A stretch of 64,000 nt of DNA from contig NC_063445.1 in NCBI RefSeq assembly GCF_020379485.1, forward strand, positions 54,647,422 to 54,711,421, written 5' to 3'. Origin of the DNA: Brassica napus. Its lineage: Eukaryota > Streptophyta > Magnoliopsida > Brassicales > Brassicaceae. The notes below the pieces were generated by a model. It did not search any database. It was given only the letters and a program-made list of their open reading frames with translations, and was not told the DNA's origin. How positions within the stretch are numbered: position 1 is the stretch's first letter; every line of letters starts with the position of its first letter. Shown here in pieces: positions 35,976 to 47,037 of this stretch. Both the position numbers and the translations under genes were made by a program.

Positions 35976-38900
35976 ATGTCTTCAGAAGTTTATTATCGTT
36001 CGTGGATGGATAAACCTCATTTGGATCCGAACACCAATTTGCTTACGGAAGAATACGTTCAAGGGATTGGAGAATTCATGAGGCTTGTTCAACAGCAACC
36101 GGATGCAAAAAGTGGTATGTTAAGATGTCCCTGCTCTTCTTGCAATAATAATAAGGTTATAAAAGAATTTGATGTTTGGACTCATTTGTATATGAAAGGG
36201 TTTTCACGTAATTATAAAGTTTGGTACCTTCATGGGGAAACTGGTTATGAATATGGTAGTACTAGCGAACCTCAGCCTGTTAGTGAACCTCAGCCTGATA
36301 TTAGGTTAGAAGAATCTAGAACGGATATAGATTATGGTGTAGGTACTGAGCAGATGGTACATGATCATTATAGAGGGGAAGAACCAAACCCCGAGTCTAG
36401 GAGATTTTTTGACATGTTGGATGCAGGAAAACAACCTTTGTATCAAAATTGTAGAGATGGTCATTCAGTCTTATCATCTGCAACTAGATTAATGGGTATT
36501 AAGACAGACTATAATTTGGCTGAAGAATGTATGGATGCGATTACTGATTTTGTCAAAGGTATTCTACCTGAGGATAACCTTGCACCGGGTTCATACTACG
36601 AGGTTCAGAAACTTGTTGCAGGTCTTCAACTACCGTATGAAGTGATAGATGTATGTATTGACAACTGCATGATCTACTGGAGAGCGGATGAGACACGGAA
36701 TGTATGCAAATTTTGTGGGAAACCTCGTTATCAGGAGACGAGGGGAAGAGTTCCGATCCCATTCAAAAGAATGTGGTATTTGCCTTTGACGGAAAGATTG
36801 AAGAGGTTGTATCAGTGTGAGCGCACAGCAAAAGCAATGAGATGGCATGCAGAGCATTCCACAAATGGTGAGATTAGACATCCTTCAGATGCAAAGGCTT
36901 GGAAACATTTCCAGTCAACATATCCAGAATTTGCGGAAGAGAGAAGAAATGTTTATCTTGGATTATCTACTGATGGTTTCAGCCCATTTGGAAAGCATGG
37001 AAGGCAGTATTCTCTATGGCCAGTTATTGTGACACCGTACAACTTACGGCCGAGCTTGTGCATGCGACGAGAGTTTTTGTTTCTCTCAATTCTAGTCCCC
37101 GGGCCAGATCATCCTAAAAGATCACTAGATGTGTTTCTTCAACCACTAATATATGAGTTGCAACAACTATGGGCGCATGGTTTTGAGACATACGATGTTT
37201 CGCGCAAAGAAAACTTTCAGATGCGGGCAGTACTTATGTGGACAATAAGTGACTTTCCAGCATATGGTATGTTATCTGGATGGACAACACATGGGAAGCT
37301 ATCATGTCCATATTGTCAAGATGACACAGATGCTTTCCAACTAAAGAACGGAAGGAAAACGTGTTGGTTTGACTGTCACAGACGATTTCTACCACCTGAT
37401 CATCCATACCGCAGGAGTAAGACTTCGTTTACGAAGAACAAGCAGGTGTTTGATGGTCCACCTGAGGAAGTTAGTGGGAAAGATTTGTTGAAGCAGTTTA
37501 GGTATTTTGATGCAGAAAGGACGCCAGATGTAGGTGGACATGAAAACATTCGAGTCAATGCGGTTGGAGAGCTACATAACTGGCACAAAAAGAGTATTTT
37601 CTGGGATCTACCATATTGGGAGAGTCATCTATTGCGGCATAATTTAGATGTCATGCATATTGAGAAGAACTTCTTCGATAATCTGATGAACACAGTCCTT
37701 AACATCCAAGGTAAAACGAAGGATAATTTGAAGTCAAGGTTGGATTTAGTCGATATTTGTGATCGTTCTGAACTTCACGTTGATGAGAACGGTACGGCCC
37801 CTTTTCCCATTTATCGGCTAGATGGTGCTAGAAAAGAAGAGTTCTTTGATTGGATTACAGAGAAAGTGAAATTTCCTGACGGATATGCATCAAATTTGGG
37901 GAACTGCGTTGATAGAAGCGAAGGAAAGTTTACTGGCTTGAAGAGTCATGATTGTCATGTAATTATGCAGCGCCTCCTTCCGTTTGCCTTTTCAGCATTA
38001 TTGCCACGTAATGTTCATGAAGCAATTGCAGGGATTAGTGTTTTTTTCCGTGACTTATGCAGCAGAGTATTGACTGAAGAGGGTATTAATAATTTGAAGA
38101 CAAACGCACCAGTCAGCATGTGCAACCTTGAGAAGATATTTCCTCCATCATTCTTTGATGTAATGGAACATCTTGCTATTCATCTCGCAAGAGAATTGGA
38201 ACTTGGTGGTCCTGTGCAGTACAGATGGATGTATATTTTTGAGCGTTATATGCATCATCTGAAGAAGATGGTCAAAAATCAAAGCAGGGTGGAAGGATCT
38301 ATAGTGGCACAGGTGATCAATGAAGAAACTGCAATCTTTGCTGAAAATTATTTTCCACCAGAAGTGCAAACAAAACACCGAAGACCTGCTCGGCATGATG
38401 ATAGAGGGGAGAGAGCAACATATCATGTTACTGTCCCAAGCATGTTCAAGGAAATAGGACGACTTAGTGGAAAATTCACGAAGCGGAGACTTACGGACAC
38501 TGAGAACGCTCATTTGCAAACATATTTGCTCACCAACTGTGAAGATGTTCTACAATATGAGAGGTAAAAATATTTATTCATTTATTGTTAGATTAATATT
38601 CAATAAATTTATTTCATATTGATAATATTTTTGTATATAGTGTATATATGGCGGAGTTGCGTATGACTCACAGGCATGCAACAGAAGATGAGCTTCGACA
38701 ACTTAGAGATAACGGATTTGCTGCGTGGCTTCGTAGTTATGTGAGTCATATATCCTATTACCCTATGCAAATGATTAGTTTAAATTTAATATATATAAAC
38801 TAATTAATTTTGCAATCATATATGTTTTTTTTTATAGGTGAATGATGGTTTGGCCAGAGGTCTTGTGTTCGATGATTGGATACGCGAATTTGTGCAGGGA

Positions 38901-39578
38901 CCAAACTATGTGGTCAAATCATATCCTAAATTTTGTACGCGAGGATATGCATTCACAAGGAAAGGTCATTCTAAGACAACATATGATGCTGGTGTTTCAT
39001 CTTCTTCTGGTGACGATGTCTACTACGGCAACATAAAAGAAATATTGGAAATCCAATTTCCTGGAATGGTTGGATTGCGTTGTGTAGTATTCTATTGTGA
39101 TTGGTATGACACCACCCCAGATAGAGGAGTGAAGATTGATGCGTTTGGTGTTACATCAGTTCATTCGCGGCGGAAACTTCAATATTATGATCCCTTCATT
39201 CTTGGTTCGCAAGCTGATCAGGTATGTCAATATATTCATAATTTTTTACCAATATAATTAATTAATGTTATATATTGAACTAATACTTTGTATAATTGAT
39301 ATGTATAGGTGTGCTACATCAGTTACCCTCGGGTGACGTACAGAGACGATCCATGGGTTACTGTAACGCAAATCAACCCAAGAGGACGAGTGGATGGAAC
39401 TTCTGATGATGATGAACCATTGCAACCAGAGTCTACCAGCAACGCCCAGGCAGTTGAAGATTTGGAAAATGTTCAACTCGTTGAGAATTTGACTGTGTTT
39501 GGACATGATGCTGTCGTACATTCAGAGCCGGAAGCCGAGGTTGGGGAGTTTGATGAAGATTCAGAAGATTCTGATTAG
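35976..39578 (+). CDS. TNP2-like CACTA transposase, intact, 4 exons
   Basis: Exons 35976-38563, 38641-38740, 38838-39221 and 39309-39578 join in phase to 1114 codons including the stop. The ATG at 35976 is chosen because the frame upstream has only a GTG and because the related gene at 58743 starts at the same place (MSS...RSW.D.PHLDPNT). Domains: transposase-associated domain with CPCSSCNNN (residues 4-90), the tnp2 core with IDVCIDNCMIYW, CKFCGKPRY, RQYSLWPVIVTPYNL, PYCQDDTDAF and LDVMHIEKNFFDN (about 220-580), a DUF4218-type region (SHDCHVIMQRLLPFAF, about 590-760) and a DUF4216-type region in exon 3 (VVFYCDWYD, YYDPFILGSQADQVC). The tail is acidic. It should recognise and cut the element ends in the nucleus. 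No premature stop is present. Confidence 0.93.
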
Positions 39579-39599
39579 TTTTTTTTTTTTTTTTTTTTT

Positions 39600-40245
39600 T
39601 TAATGGTCCGTCGGAAATCCCTCGCAATATACCGACGACATAGCGACGACAACGGGTTTCATTGAAAATTGGAAAGGTCGTCGGTATTTCGTCGGAAAAT
39701 ACCGACGACATGTTTTTCTATAAAGTTTCAATCATAAAAATCTATAAATTTAGATGCCAAAACTATGAAAATAACACATAATAAGTGTTTAGTATAGTAT
39801 TAGATCGCAACCGTTCAAATATAACAACTCATTAAAATATTTATGTATGCATATCATTGTTTTCATAACATCTCATCTTAACATTATGTACTTATACAAT
39901 CATATTTATATAAGCTTACACTACAAAAAATATTGTTGTGTAAAATCGTGTTATAAAACATTTTTATTGTTAAATCTTTATGCAAATACTATATATATTA
40001 TCAAAGGTTTGGATTTTGCATTTAGAAACTTGAAAAGAACACCCTAAACACTAAGTCGTCGGAATTCCGTCGGAAAATACCGACGGAATGTGTCCGTCGG
40101 AAAATACTGACGGACACGTTCCGTCGGAATTTCAATTAGCCCGGGAGAACCAAACCGCTTGAAAATTTTCGCGAATCGGCATTTGGTATATTTTAAATAT
40201 ACCGACGGAATACCGACGAACCCGTGTCCGTCGGAATCCGCGGAA
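39600..40245. repeat. Internal CCGTCGG-type motif block between the CACTA genes
   Basis: The same CCGACGG / TCGTCGG motifs as in the element ends occur at 39605-39712 and 40053-40240, just before the second gene. They may let the element's own DNA-binding protein act on the promoter of the second gene. Confidence 0.7.
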
Positions 40246-40407
40246 ATAAAAATCCTTCTCCTTTCTTCTTCGTTATCTCCGCGGCCTCTCTCTCTCTCAA
40301 AACTCTCCGGCGATTTCGGCGATTTCGGCGACTCTCCGGCGATTCCGGCCTCTCTTCACCGGCGAATCCTCTCCTCACCCTCCTATCTCTTCCCCAAACC
40401 CCAAATC

Positions 40408-42685
40408 ATGTAAGAATCATCCCAAACCTTTTTTTTTCAATTGTTTAGGGTTTTGGAAGTTGATCTCGGATTTTAGGTTGTTTGATTGAACATTTTAGGA
40501 TTGAATGGATAGTTTAGGATATATAAGTTAGGATTGTTGTTTTAGTTTTTTTTGGAACATTTTTTGATTTTTAAAAACGTTTTTTGATTTTTTAAAACGT
40601 TTTTTTTTATTTTTAAAAACGTTTTTTGATTTTTAAAAACTTTTTTTGATTTTTAAAAACGTTTTTTGATTTTTAAAAACGTTTTTTGATTTTTAAAAAC
40701 GTTTTTTGATTTTTAAAAACGTTTTTTGATTTTTAAAAACGTTTTTTGATTTTTAAAAACGTTTTTTTGAAAAAAATATAAATATTTAACACCATTTTTC
40801 TTCATTTATAAATTTTAACAACATTTTTCTATATTTATAAATTTTTTATAATTTTGTATACATATATATATATGTAAATCATGTATAGTAAAAATTTTAA
40901 AATTTTAAAATTTTTTATATTTTTTTTTAAGTTTCCACTAATAAATATTTAACAACATTTTTTTTTAAAATATAAATATTTAACAACATTTTTCTTCATT
41001 TATAAATTTTTAACAACATTTTTCTATATTTATAAATTTTTTATAATTTTGTATACTTATATATATATATATATATATATAAAAGGTTTAATAGTTTTTT
41101 TTAAAACGTTTATAAAACCTTTTGTAAATATATAAATGAAAATATGTTTGATGGGTTAATTTTTTTTTTTTAGGGCCGAGGATGAAGCCCGCCCCGCAGC
41201 CCGTCTTCGACGTAGTTCGGTGAGCGGTTCCCGTGCATCGGTATCGTCTCATGACTCGGTTCCCGCATATATTCCCGCTCCAGCTCCCTCTGCCCCTCAC
41301 GCTGCCCCTCACGCTGCTGCTCAACAGGATCCGGGGGTCATGCCGGTTCATCTATTGGTTCAACAACCAGGTCGAGAGCATCTCCCGTTTCTCCAACTCA
41401 ACCCACGACGAGGCCATAGCACTTGGTTAGTATTTTTTTTTATTTGTACCGTTATATTTTTTGCTTTAATTAACTTGCTAACTTGTATTTTTTTTTAAAG
41501 GTTCACCAAGTCGAAAAATGGCATTAGCCGGAGCATCAACCAGATGATGTACTCCATGCTCCGTTTTGGATATCCAAAGTGGAGTGTGATCCCTTCCGAC
41601 GAACGAGAGTTGTGGTTTCGTCAGTTTGCGGTATAGTAACCCTTCATTTTTTTTAAGTTTTTACATTTTTTTACATATATTTACTTATTAAATTGTGTTT
41701 GTTTTGTAGCAAGAGTTCAACTGGCACTCCGATCTTACGGAAACAGTCCGTAAGAAATTCAACGAAAAGGCCATGGACTCTTACACAAAGCAGATAAACG
41801 CGTGGAAGACAGTTTGGCAGAAGAACAAGAAGCCACGGTTCATCAACGGGGGGGTGTGGGAGCAGTTGATAGCTCATTGGGAGAGGGAAGACACTGCAGA
41901 GACGTCTTCTAGGAACTCCAGGAACCGGAAGAGCGATCGTGGCGGGAAAGGTATGTATGTGCACAACCTCGGCGCTTGCTCCATGTCTACTAAGGAGGAT
42001 GAACTTGTAAGTTTTTTATTATTATTTATCTTTATATTTTTTAAATAAATATTTTATATATTTTTTGGCTAATAATGGCGGTTTTTTTAGATCGAAGCAA
42101 ATGACGGTAATCCCGTTGATCGTCTCCAACTCATTAAGGTGGCTCACACTAACAAGACGACGGGTCAAATTCAGGACCCCGTGATCAGAGGTGTAGTTGA
42201 TTTGGTGGAAGCTGAGATAGTTTCTCAATCTCAGCCTCTCTCTGATGACGGCGACTCCACGGGAGCTTCAACCAACCTGTCTCTATTGCAAATAAATGAG
42301 ATGGTTGAAAAGGTAATTTTTTTTATTAATATATTTTTTTTATAATGTCGATTACTTACTTGTCCATATTTACTTACTTTAAATATTTTTGTAGGCGGTT
42401 CCTAAAAGGAAAGGAGGCCGTTTAGTTGGGTTGGCCCGTCGTGCTTCTTCGTATCCGGCATCTTCTTCGCAAGCTCCGTATGCCGATCCCATGATTCTCG
42501 AGGAGCTACATGACAAAGATGAACGGATTGGGGCATTGGAGGAGCAGAACACCACTATCCTTTCGGAGAATGCCACTATCCGTTCGGAGAATGCCACTAT
42601 CCTTGCTGAGTTGGCATCCCAGAAGAAGTTCAACACCGAGATTATGCAGAAGCTAGATCGTTTGATGTCTTCGAGTTCTTCTTAG
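40408..42685 (+). CDS. Second CACTA gene, plant transposase of the Ptta/En/Spm type, start codon split by an intron
   Basis: Exons 40408-40409, 41174-41425, 41501-41630, 41710-42006, 42091-42312 and 42395-42685 total 1194 nt, 397 residues. The start codon is divided: AT ends exon 1 and G opens exon 2 (AT then GTAAG; TTTAG then GGCCGAG), giving MAEDEARPAARLRR. The same AT-GTAAG arrangement recurs at 63754 in the related element. The protein has an Ala/Pro-rich N-terminus, the conserved core (ELWFRQF, EFNWHSD, NGGVWEQLIAHW, AHTNKTTGQIQD) and a C-terminal coiled coil with repeats of LSENATIRSENATI. This family corresponds to the TNPA-like partner that binds subterminal motifs. Expression needs removal of the 764-nt first intron. 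Confidence 0.88.
40555..40765. repeat. 20-bp tandem array in the first intron of the second CACTA gene
   Basis: About ten copies of GTTTTTTGATTTTTAAAAAC, several identical. Each unit is partly self-complementary through TTTTTAAAAA. Confidence 0.93.
41059..41082. repeat. (TA)n microsatellite
   Basis: About 11 AT dinucleotides inside the same long intron. Confidence 0.9.
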
Positions 42686-42884
42686 TTTATTTCGGCTTTA
42701 TAAAACTTTCGGAATGTTTTTTTTTTCTATTTCGGTTTGTATGAATGTTTTTTTCCTATTTCGGTTTTTATGAATTTAAATTTTATAATATTATTAGTTT
42801 TAAATTTCCAATTTTTAAAATTTATTAATATCAAAAAATATATAAAAATGCAAAATTAATTTGTAAAAAAAAAAGGGTATATAC

Positions 42885-43300
42885 CGACGGACAACGGTCG
42901 TCGGAATATACCGACGGACATATATCCGTCGGAATTTACCGACAAACTCATTTCCGTCGGAATATACCGACGAACGTGGTTCGTCGGTATATTCCGACGA
43001 CCTATGTCCGTCGGTAAATTCCGACGGATACAGTTCGTCGGAATAAACCGAGGAACCACGTTCGTCGGAATTGTAGTTTTCCGATGAACTCTGGTCTCGT
43101 GTAGCCGCATCGTAATATCGTCGGAAGTTCGTCAGAATGACGTTTCTTGGTATTCGTCAGAAAGTCGTCGGAATGTCTGACGAAATTCCGACGAATTTTT
43201 TTTTTCCGACGAAACGATACCGACGGACGGGTTCGTCGGAAATTCGTCGGAATAGACCGATTCCGACGAATTACCGACGATTTCGGCCATCAGAATCCCC
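42885..43300. repeat. CACTA 3' subterminal motif array
   Basis: CCGACGGA / TTCGTCGGAA motifs in both orientations, the counterpart of the 5' array. Confidence 0.85.
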
Positions 43301-43316
43301 CTGTTTTCTTGTAGTG

Positions 43317-43586
43317 TACAGACAGAGCGAGAGCTGATTTTGCCACAGCATCAGCTTCCGCATTAAAGTTGCGAGAAATGAAATCAAAGGAAATAACATC
43401 AAAACAAGTAGTGAAGTGATAGATATCAAACATGATACCGAACAGTTCAGGTTGTGTCCATCCCTTGTTCAAAAGTTTGATCAGAGATAGGGATCGGACG
43501 TTTGAATAGACAGCAAGGGCAACCGCCCGATGTACAGCAATGGCTTCTGCCATTAATGCCAAATCCGCCTTCTGTAATTACTCCTC
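43317..43586 (-). pseudogene. RNase H-like (RVT_3 type) fragment interrupted by the CACTA element
   Basis: The minus strand encodes the end of an RNase H-like domain of the kind found in plant LINE polyproteins and in many small Brassicaceae genes. Features are MAEAIAVHRAVALAVYSNV, then PELFGIMFDIYHF and FDVISFDFISRNFNAEADAV. The frame reaches the CACTA insertion site at 43317 and resumes on the far side at 35425, where it reads MNSNIGV and a stop (about 35399-35422). The TAC duplication adds one codon and so would keep the frame. Upstream, a TAATTACAG acceptor-like site near 43577 suggests an exon border. The first catalytic part of the domain is absent. Confidence 0.65.
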
Positions 43587-44403
43587 CGCCTTCCTCTGTC
43601 GCTCTTCACCACCATCTTCTCTACATTCTCACTCCTCTGCTGGCTACGTCAATTCGAGCTCGACGATTGTTCTCAAGAAAGAATAAATCAAAGGTCCAAA
43701 ATCAATCTCCTACCTATCTTCACCTTTGTTTTTTATTGGTTTGGCGCGGATCACCTTCTGCACCGTTAGATGATACTGAATCAACGCTCAAGATTGTTTC
43801 TTTTTTTTTCCAATTATTTTCTGAGAACAAATCAGAAAAGAAAGAGGCAATGCCCTAGCAAACCTCAGCCTCCTTCCTCTTCCTCTTCCTCTTCCTCGCC
43901 GGACTCGAGATTGATCTGAAATTTCTCCGCCGCACCAGCCAAAAAGAGATTTCTATCGCAGCCGCCAGAATGCCAGAATGCTCATCGCGATGGGCGTCGT
44001 CACCTCCTTCACTTTCCTGGAAGTTTCTTCACCGGAATTTGTACCCTAACCAGCGCATACCACGGTGGACGGGATGACTCGAAGCCAATTGGAATGGGCC
44101 TTCCAGAGGCTTCTCAAGGAGATGTCCGGTTCCAATCAAACCAACAACGCAATCGATCGGTCAGCTCCGATTGGTATCATTCTAGGTTCTCTGTTTTACT
44201 TGCACTTTGAACTGATATCACATTGCTTCCTGCAACTTTCGAGTCCAGTGTAAGAACATTTGCTTGATGTTGCAATGTTGTTCCCTTTTTATACATGAAA
44301 TTACTAGACTAACTCATAAACTTTTGTAATTACTAGACTAAATCATAGGGCAAACTAAAGTACAAAAATACTCAATCTTCATTACTTTGCCATTATAAAT
44401 TAC
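43587..44403. other. Gene debris
   Basis: Mixed sequence with no complete gene. The plus strand has a Pro/Ser-rich open frame (43502-43858) without a recognised domain. Around 44065-44160 there is a short piece, MTRSQLEWAFQRLLKEMSGS, that faintly resembles the N-terminal SEWAFQRFLQE motif of bZIP10/25-type factors and ends near a possible splice site. I regard the bZIP idea as a weak guess. Confidence 0.3.
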
Positions 44404-45056
44404 TAGAGTTGGGCAATATGATTATATGAACCCGTAAAATCGAATCGAATCAGACATGAAAAAATATAACAAATCTGAGCCAAGACTGGTAAGATATTCG
44501 AACGGGTCTAAATTTTGGTATCAGAAGAATCGGATCGAAACCCAACGCGGACCAAAATATTTCGGGTATCTGAATAAACTAAAATCATAATTTTATACGA
44601 AAAATACTCTGAAACAATAGTTAAAAGTAAATATTCGAAGATATCCCAAAATACATAAAACACGAGAAAGACTCTAAATACATACTAGTTCTCCATCCAA
44701 ATATCTAAATTAGACTAATTATCATGTTAATTTTAGATATTTAGAATTCAATATTCAAATTTAAATACATACTAGTTCTCCATTCAAATATCTAAATACA
44801 TACTAATTCTCCATCCAAATATTAATTAGTTTTAGATATAATATCCTAACAATATTTATTTTTTAGATTTTAAGGTATATTAGGATTTTTGAATTTGTTT
44901 ACATAATCTAAATGGATATATTCGAATCTGCAAAAGATCTAAACCGAACCCAAACCAAAATTTATAAATATCCGAAAGGAATGAAATCTTTAACACTGAA
45001 AAGCTGAAACCGAATAAACTCGGAACGAACCGAACGGGTACCCGATACAACCCCTA
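44404..45056. mobile_element. Possible fourth hAT-like repeat element
   Basis: Starts TAGAGTTGGGCA and ends near CAACCCCTA, similar to the termini of the element at 14090. It is filled with degenerate CCGAACCC/CGGGT motifs and three copies of a CATACTAGTTCTCCATCCAA unit (about 44684, 44768, 44799). The flanking 8-mers do not match, so the boundaries and class are uncertain. Confidence 0.4.
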
Positions 45057-45398
45057 TGTATACCAATTAAAACATTTATTTATGTTAGTTGACTCCGTGT
45101 TTTCTTATGAAAAATATTAAATACTAATTACAAGCCAAAGATCTCTTGAATATTTCAAATTTTTAAATCACAATTATAAACACCCTTTTTGTCAACCTAT
45201 TCTCAGTTACTAGCTTCCTGGCACAAGGCAAATTATATGCAACCTAAGAATCTCCGCAAGTATTATAATTAAAGTCAATTGTCAATGGAACAACTACCAA
45301 GTCTCAAAATGGCTCACCTCCAAAAACTTTAAGTAAATATAATTAGAAGTAAACAGACAAAGATTATTGCTTCTTTTAGAAAACCAAACGAGAAGGCG

Positions 45399-45533
45399 AT
45401 GACTCCTCTGAAGATTATGGACATAGTGATTGGAGTAATATTCTTGATAATATTCATCTTATGTCTCTTCTACTATCGTTACCGCAAGACAAAGAACGAT
45501 GGTCGGAAAGAGAGCACCACCGGCTGCTGCTGA
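45399..45533 (+). CDS. Small single-span membrane protein, 44 residues
   Basis: I do not recognise the family. The frame starts at the ATG in GGCGATGAC and ends TGCTGA. The protein has a short N-terminus (MTPLKIMD), one strong membrane segment (IVIGVIFLIIFILCLFYY, residues 9-26), a basic stop-transfer stretch (RYRKTKNDGRK) and a Cys-Cys C-terminus. That suggests a type of tail that could be lipid-modified, though this is inference. Codon use and the clean 5' and 3' AT-rich flanks look like a real plant micro-gene. It lies between transposon debris and copia 2. Confidence 0.5.
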   Translation: MTPLKIMDIVIGVIFLIIFILCLFYYRYRKTKNDGRKESTTGCC

Positions 45534-45970
45534 AGCGGAAGCAACGCCGCGGCTGCCACAGCACGGCTTCTCACTTTAACGATTGAATTAATTCTCTCTT
45601 TTTCTCTGTAGGTTCTTTTAAACATTTTGTGACTTTATATTTTTGTTTTTGGATATGAAAGAGTTATGATTTAGGTCTGTTTGTGCGAGTTGTAGAGATG
45701 CAAACGTATATATCTGCATGAATCAACATTTTGGTTCTGTTGGCTTTATTCTCTCTGTTTGTAATGCAACAATGTTAATCAATGGTATCTCTGTACGAAA
45801 GGACGGATTATTATTATAATATATATTTTTTATCAACTTAAATTTATTAATTATAGTGTTAAAAGGTAATACAAATACAAACATAATTCATATGAAAATA
45901 AAAACAACAACAACAACAAATAGAAGACAACAATAGATCAAGTGAAATCTTCCTGGATACACTTCTTCAA

Positions 45971-46033
45971 ATGTCTTCTTTTCTAATAGTGTCAACTCTA
46001 ATAATTTCCTTGGGGGCTTTAAATCTTTGTCTC
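45971..46033 (+). other. 5' part of a small open frame cut by copia 2
   Basis: An ATG at 45971 opens a hydrophobic frame (MSSFLIVSTLIISLGALNL) that runs into copia 2 at 46034. Beyond the element (from 52433) the frame would remain open to a TGA near 52548. It resembles a signal peptide, but the downstream part lies in an inverted repeat and shows no domain, so this may be chance. Confidence 0.25.
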
Positions 46034-46366
46034 TGTTATAAGATAAACTTTGAAATGATCCTCCACTCCTTTACCAACTCAAGCACTATGATCATCTACT
46101 CATCAAGCACTATGATCATCTACTCATCAAGCACTATGATCACCCACTCATTTACCAAATCAAGCACCATCTTTGATATTTTATGTATTGTTGCTCACTA
46201 TAAATACCATCACTCATCTCACTCTTTTGTACACAATTACATCTTCTTCTTCTTCCTTATAATAAACTCTTTCTCTCATATTAAGTGTTATTTGCTTCCT
46301 ACGGGTATTGAATTCTACTCTTATTTAAATTTCCCGATACTATAAATTATAAGTTATTTCATAACA
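46034..46366 (+). repeat. Copia 2, 5' LTR
   Basis: 333 bp. It contains three tandem copies of about 27 bp around CAAGCACTATGATCA and a TATAAATA box at 46199-46206, the expected start of the genomic transcript. Confidence 0.96.
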
Positions 46367-46431
46367 CGTTATCAGCACGATCACTCTGCGATTTGGTAAA
46401 ATTTATTTGTATCATTTATACCCTGTTATAA

Positions 46432-46745
46432 TGGTCGGTATACCGCCTCTACTATTATTTATATCATGTTATAATGGCCGGAATACCGCCTATATTATTT
46501 ACTAGTAATTTAATTTATTTATTGGTCGGCCGAGCCGCCTTATATCCTGTTTATTATTTATTGGTCGGCCGAGCCGCCTTATATCATGTTTATTATTTAT
46601 TGGTCGGCCGAGCCGCCTTATATCCTGTTTATTATTTATTGGTCGGCTGAGCCGCCTTATATTCTGTTTATTATTAATTGGTCGGCCGAGCCGCCGTATA
46701 ATTTATTTATTATTCTGCATTGATCGGCTGAGCCGTCGCATGATT
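46432..46745 (+). repeat. 39-bp minisatellite in the leader of copia 2
   Basis: About five to six units built on TTATTGGTCGGCCGAGCCGCC, starting near 46524, 46563, 46602, 46641, 46680 and, diverged, 46722. Two older GGTCGGTATACCGCC-like units stand upstream (46432-46500). Each unit carries the near-palindrome CGGCCGAGCCG. Confidence 0.9.
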
Positions 46746-46936
46746 TGTTGTCATATAACATAAATATTTCATTGTCATAATTTTTCACTTTTATGAAATT
46801 TTATAGATTTGATTGACCGTTTAATACGATATTTTCAGACTAATTTTTGGTGCACTCGATTTAACCCCAACGGTCACAAAGAAAATTTTTCAAAAATTTC
46901 CCCTTTCTCCAACGGTCATGAACAGTAATTTTCATC

Positions 46937-46944
46937 TATAAATA
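46937..46944 (+). promoter_or_regulatory. Second TATA box inside copia 2
   Basis: TATAAATA followed by a C/T-rich leader typical of plant 5' ends, 101 bp before the ATG of the 55-residue ORF. It is distinct from the LTR TATA box 738 bp upstream. Confidence 0.5.
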
Positions 46945-47037
46945 CAACTCATTTTCACTCCATTTCATCATCCAAAACATTTCATCTTCTCTCAAAAATT
47001 TCAAATCGCTCTCCTCCGATTTTTCATTTCAAGAAAA

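Larger units (their letters stand above)
35426..43316 (+). mobile_element. Complete CACTA (En/Spm) transposon, 7891 bp
   Basis: Termini are CACTACAAGAAAACA at 35426 and the inverted form TTTTCTTGTAGTG ending at 43316. The 3-bp target duplication TAC (35423-35425 and 43317-43319) is perfect, as expected for CACTA elements. Dense subterminal arrays of CCGTCGGAA / TTCCGACGAC motifs on both strands occupy 35440-35875 and 42885-43290, with a third block between the genes (39600-40245). Both genes, a TNP2-like transposase and a TNPA/Ptta-type second gene, are intact, so the element may still be able to move. Confidence 0.95.

Noticed and set aside
44065..44253. bZIP transcription factor fragment
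   Set aside because: The resemblance is limited to about 12 residues of an N-terminal motif and no basic region or zipper is present; kept only as a remark.
44404..45056. Firm hAT assignment for the fourth repeat-rich element
   Set aside because: The 8-mers beside the proposed ends (TAAATTAC and TGTATACC) match at only four positions, so it is listed only as possible.
46432..46745. Regular 39-bp repeats considered as a CRISPR-like array
   Set aside because: The units are contiguous without unique spacers and lie in a eukaryotic retrotransposon leader.
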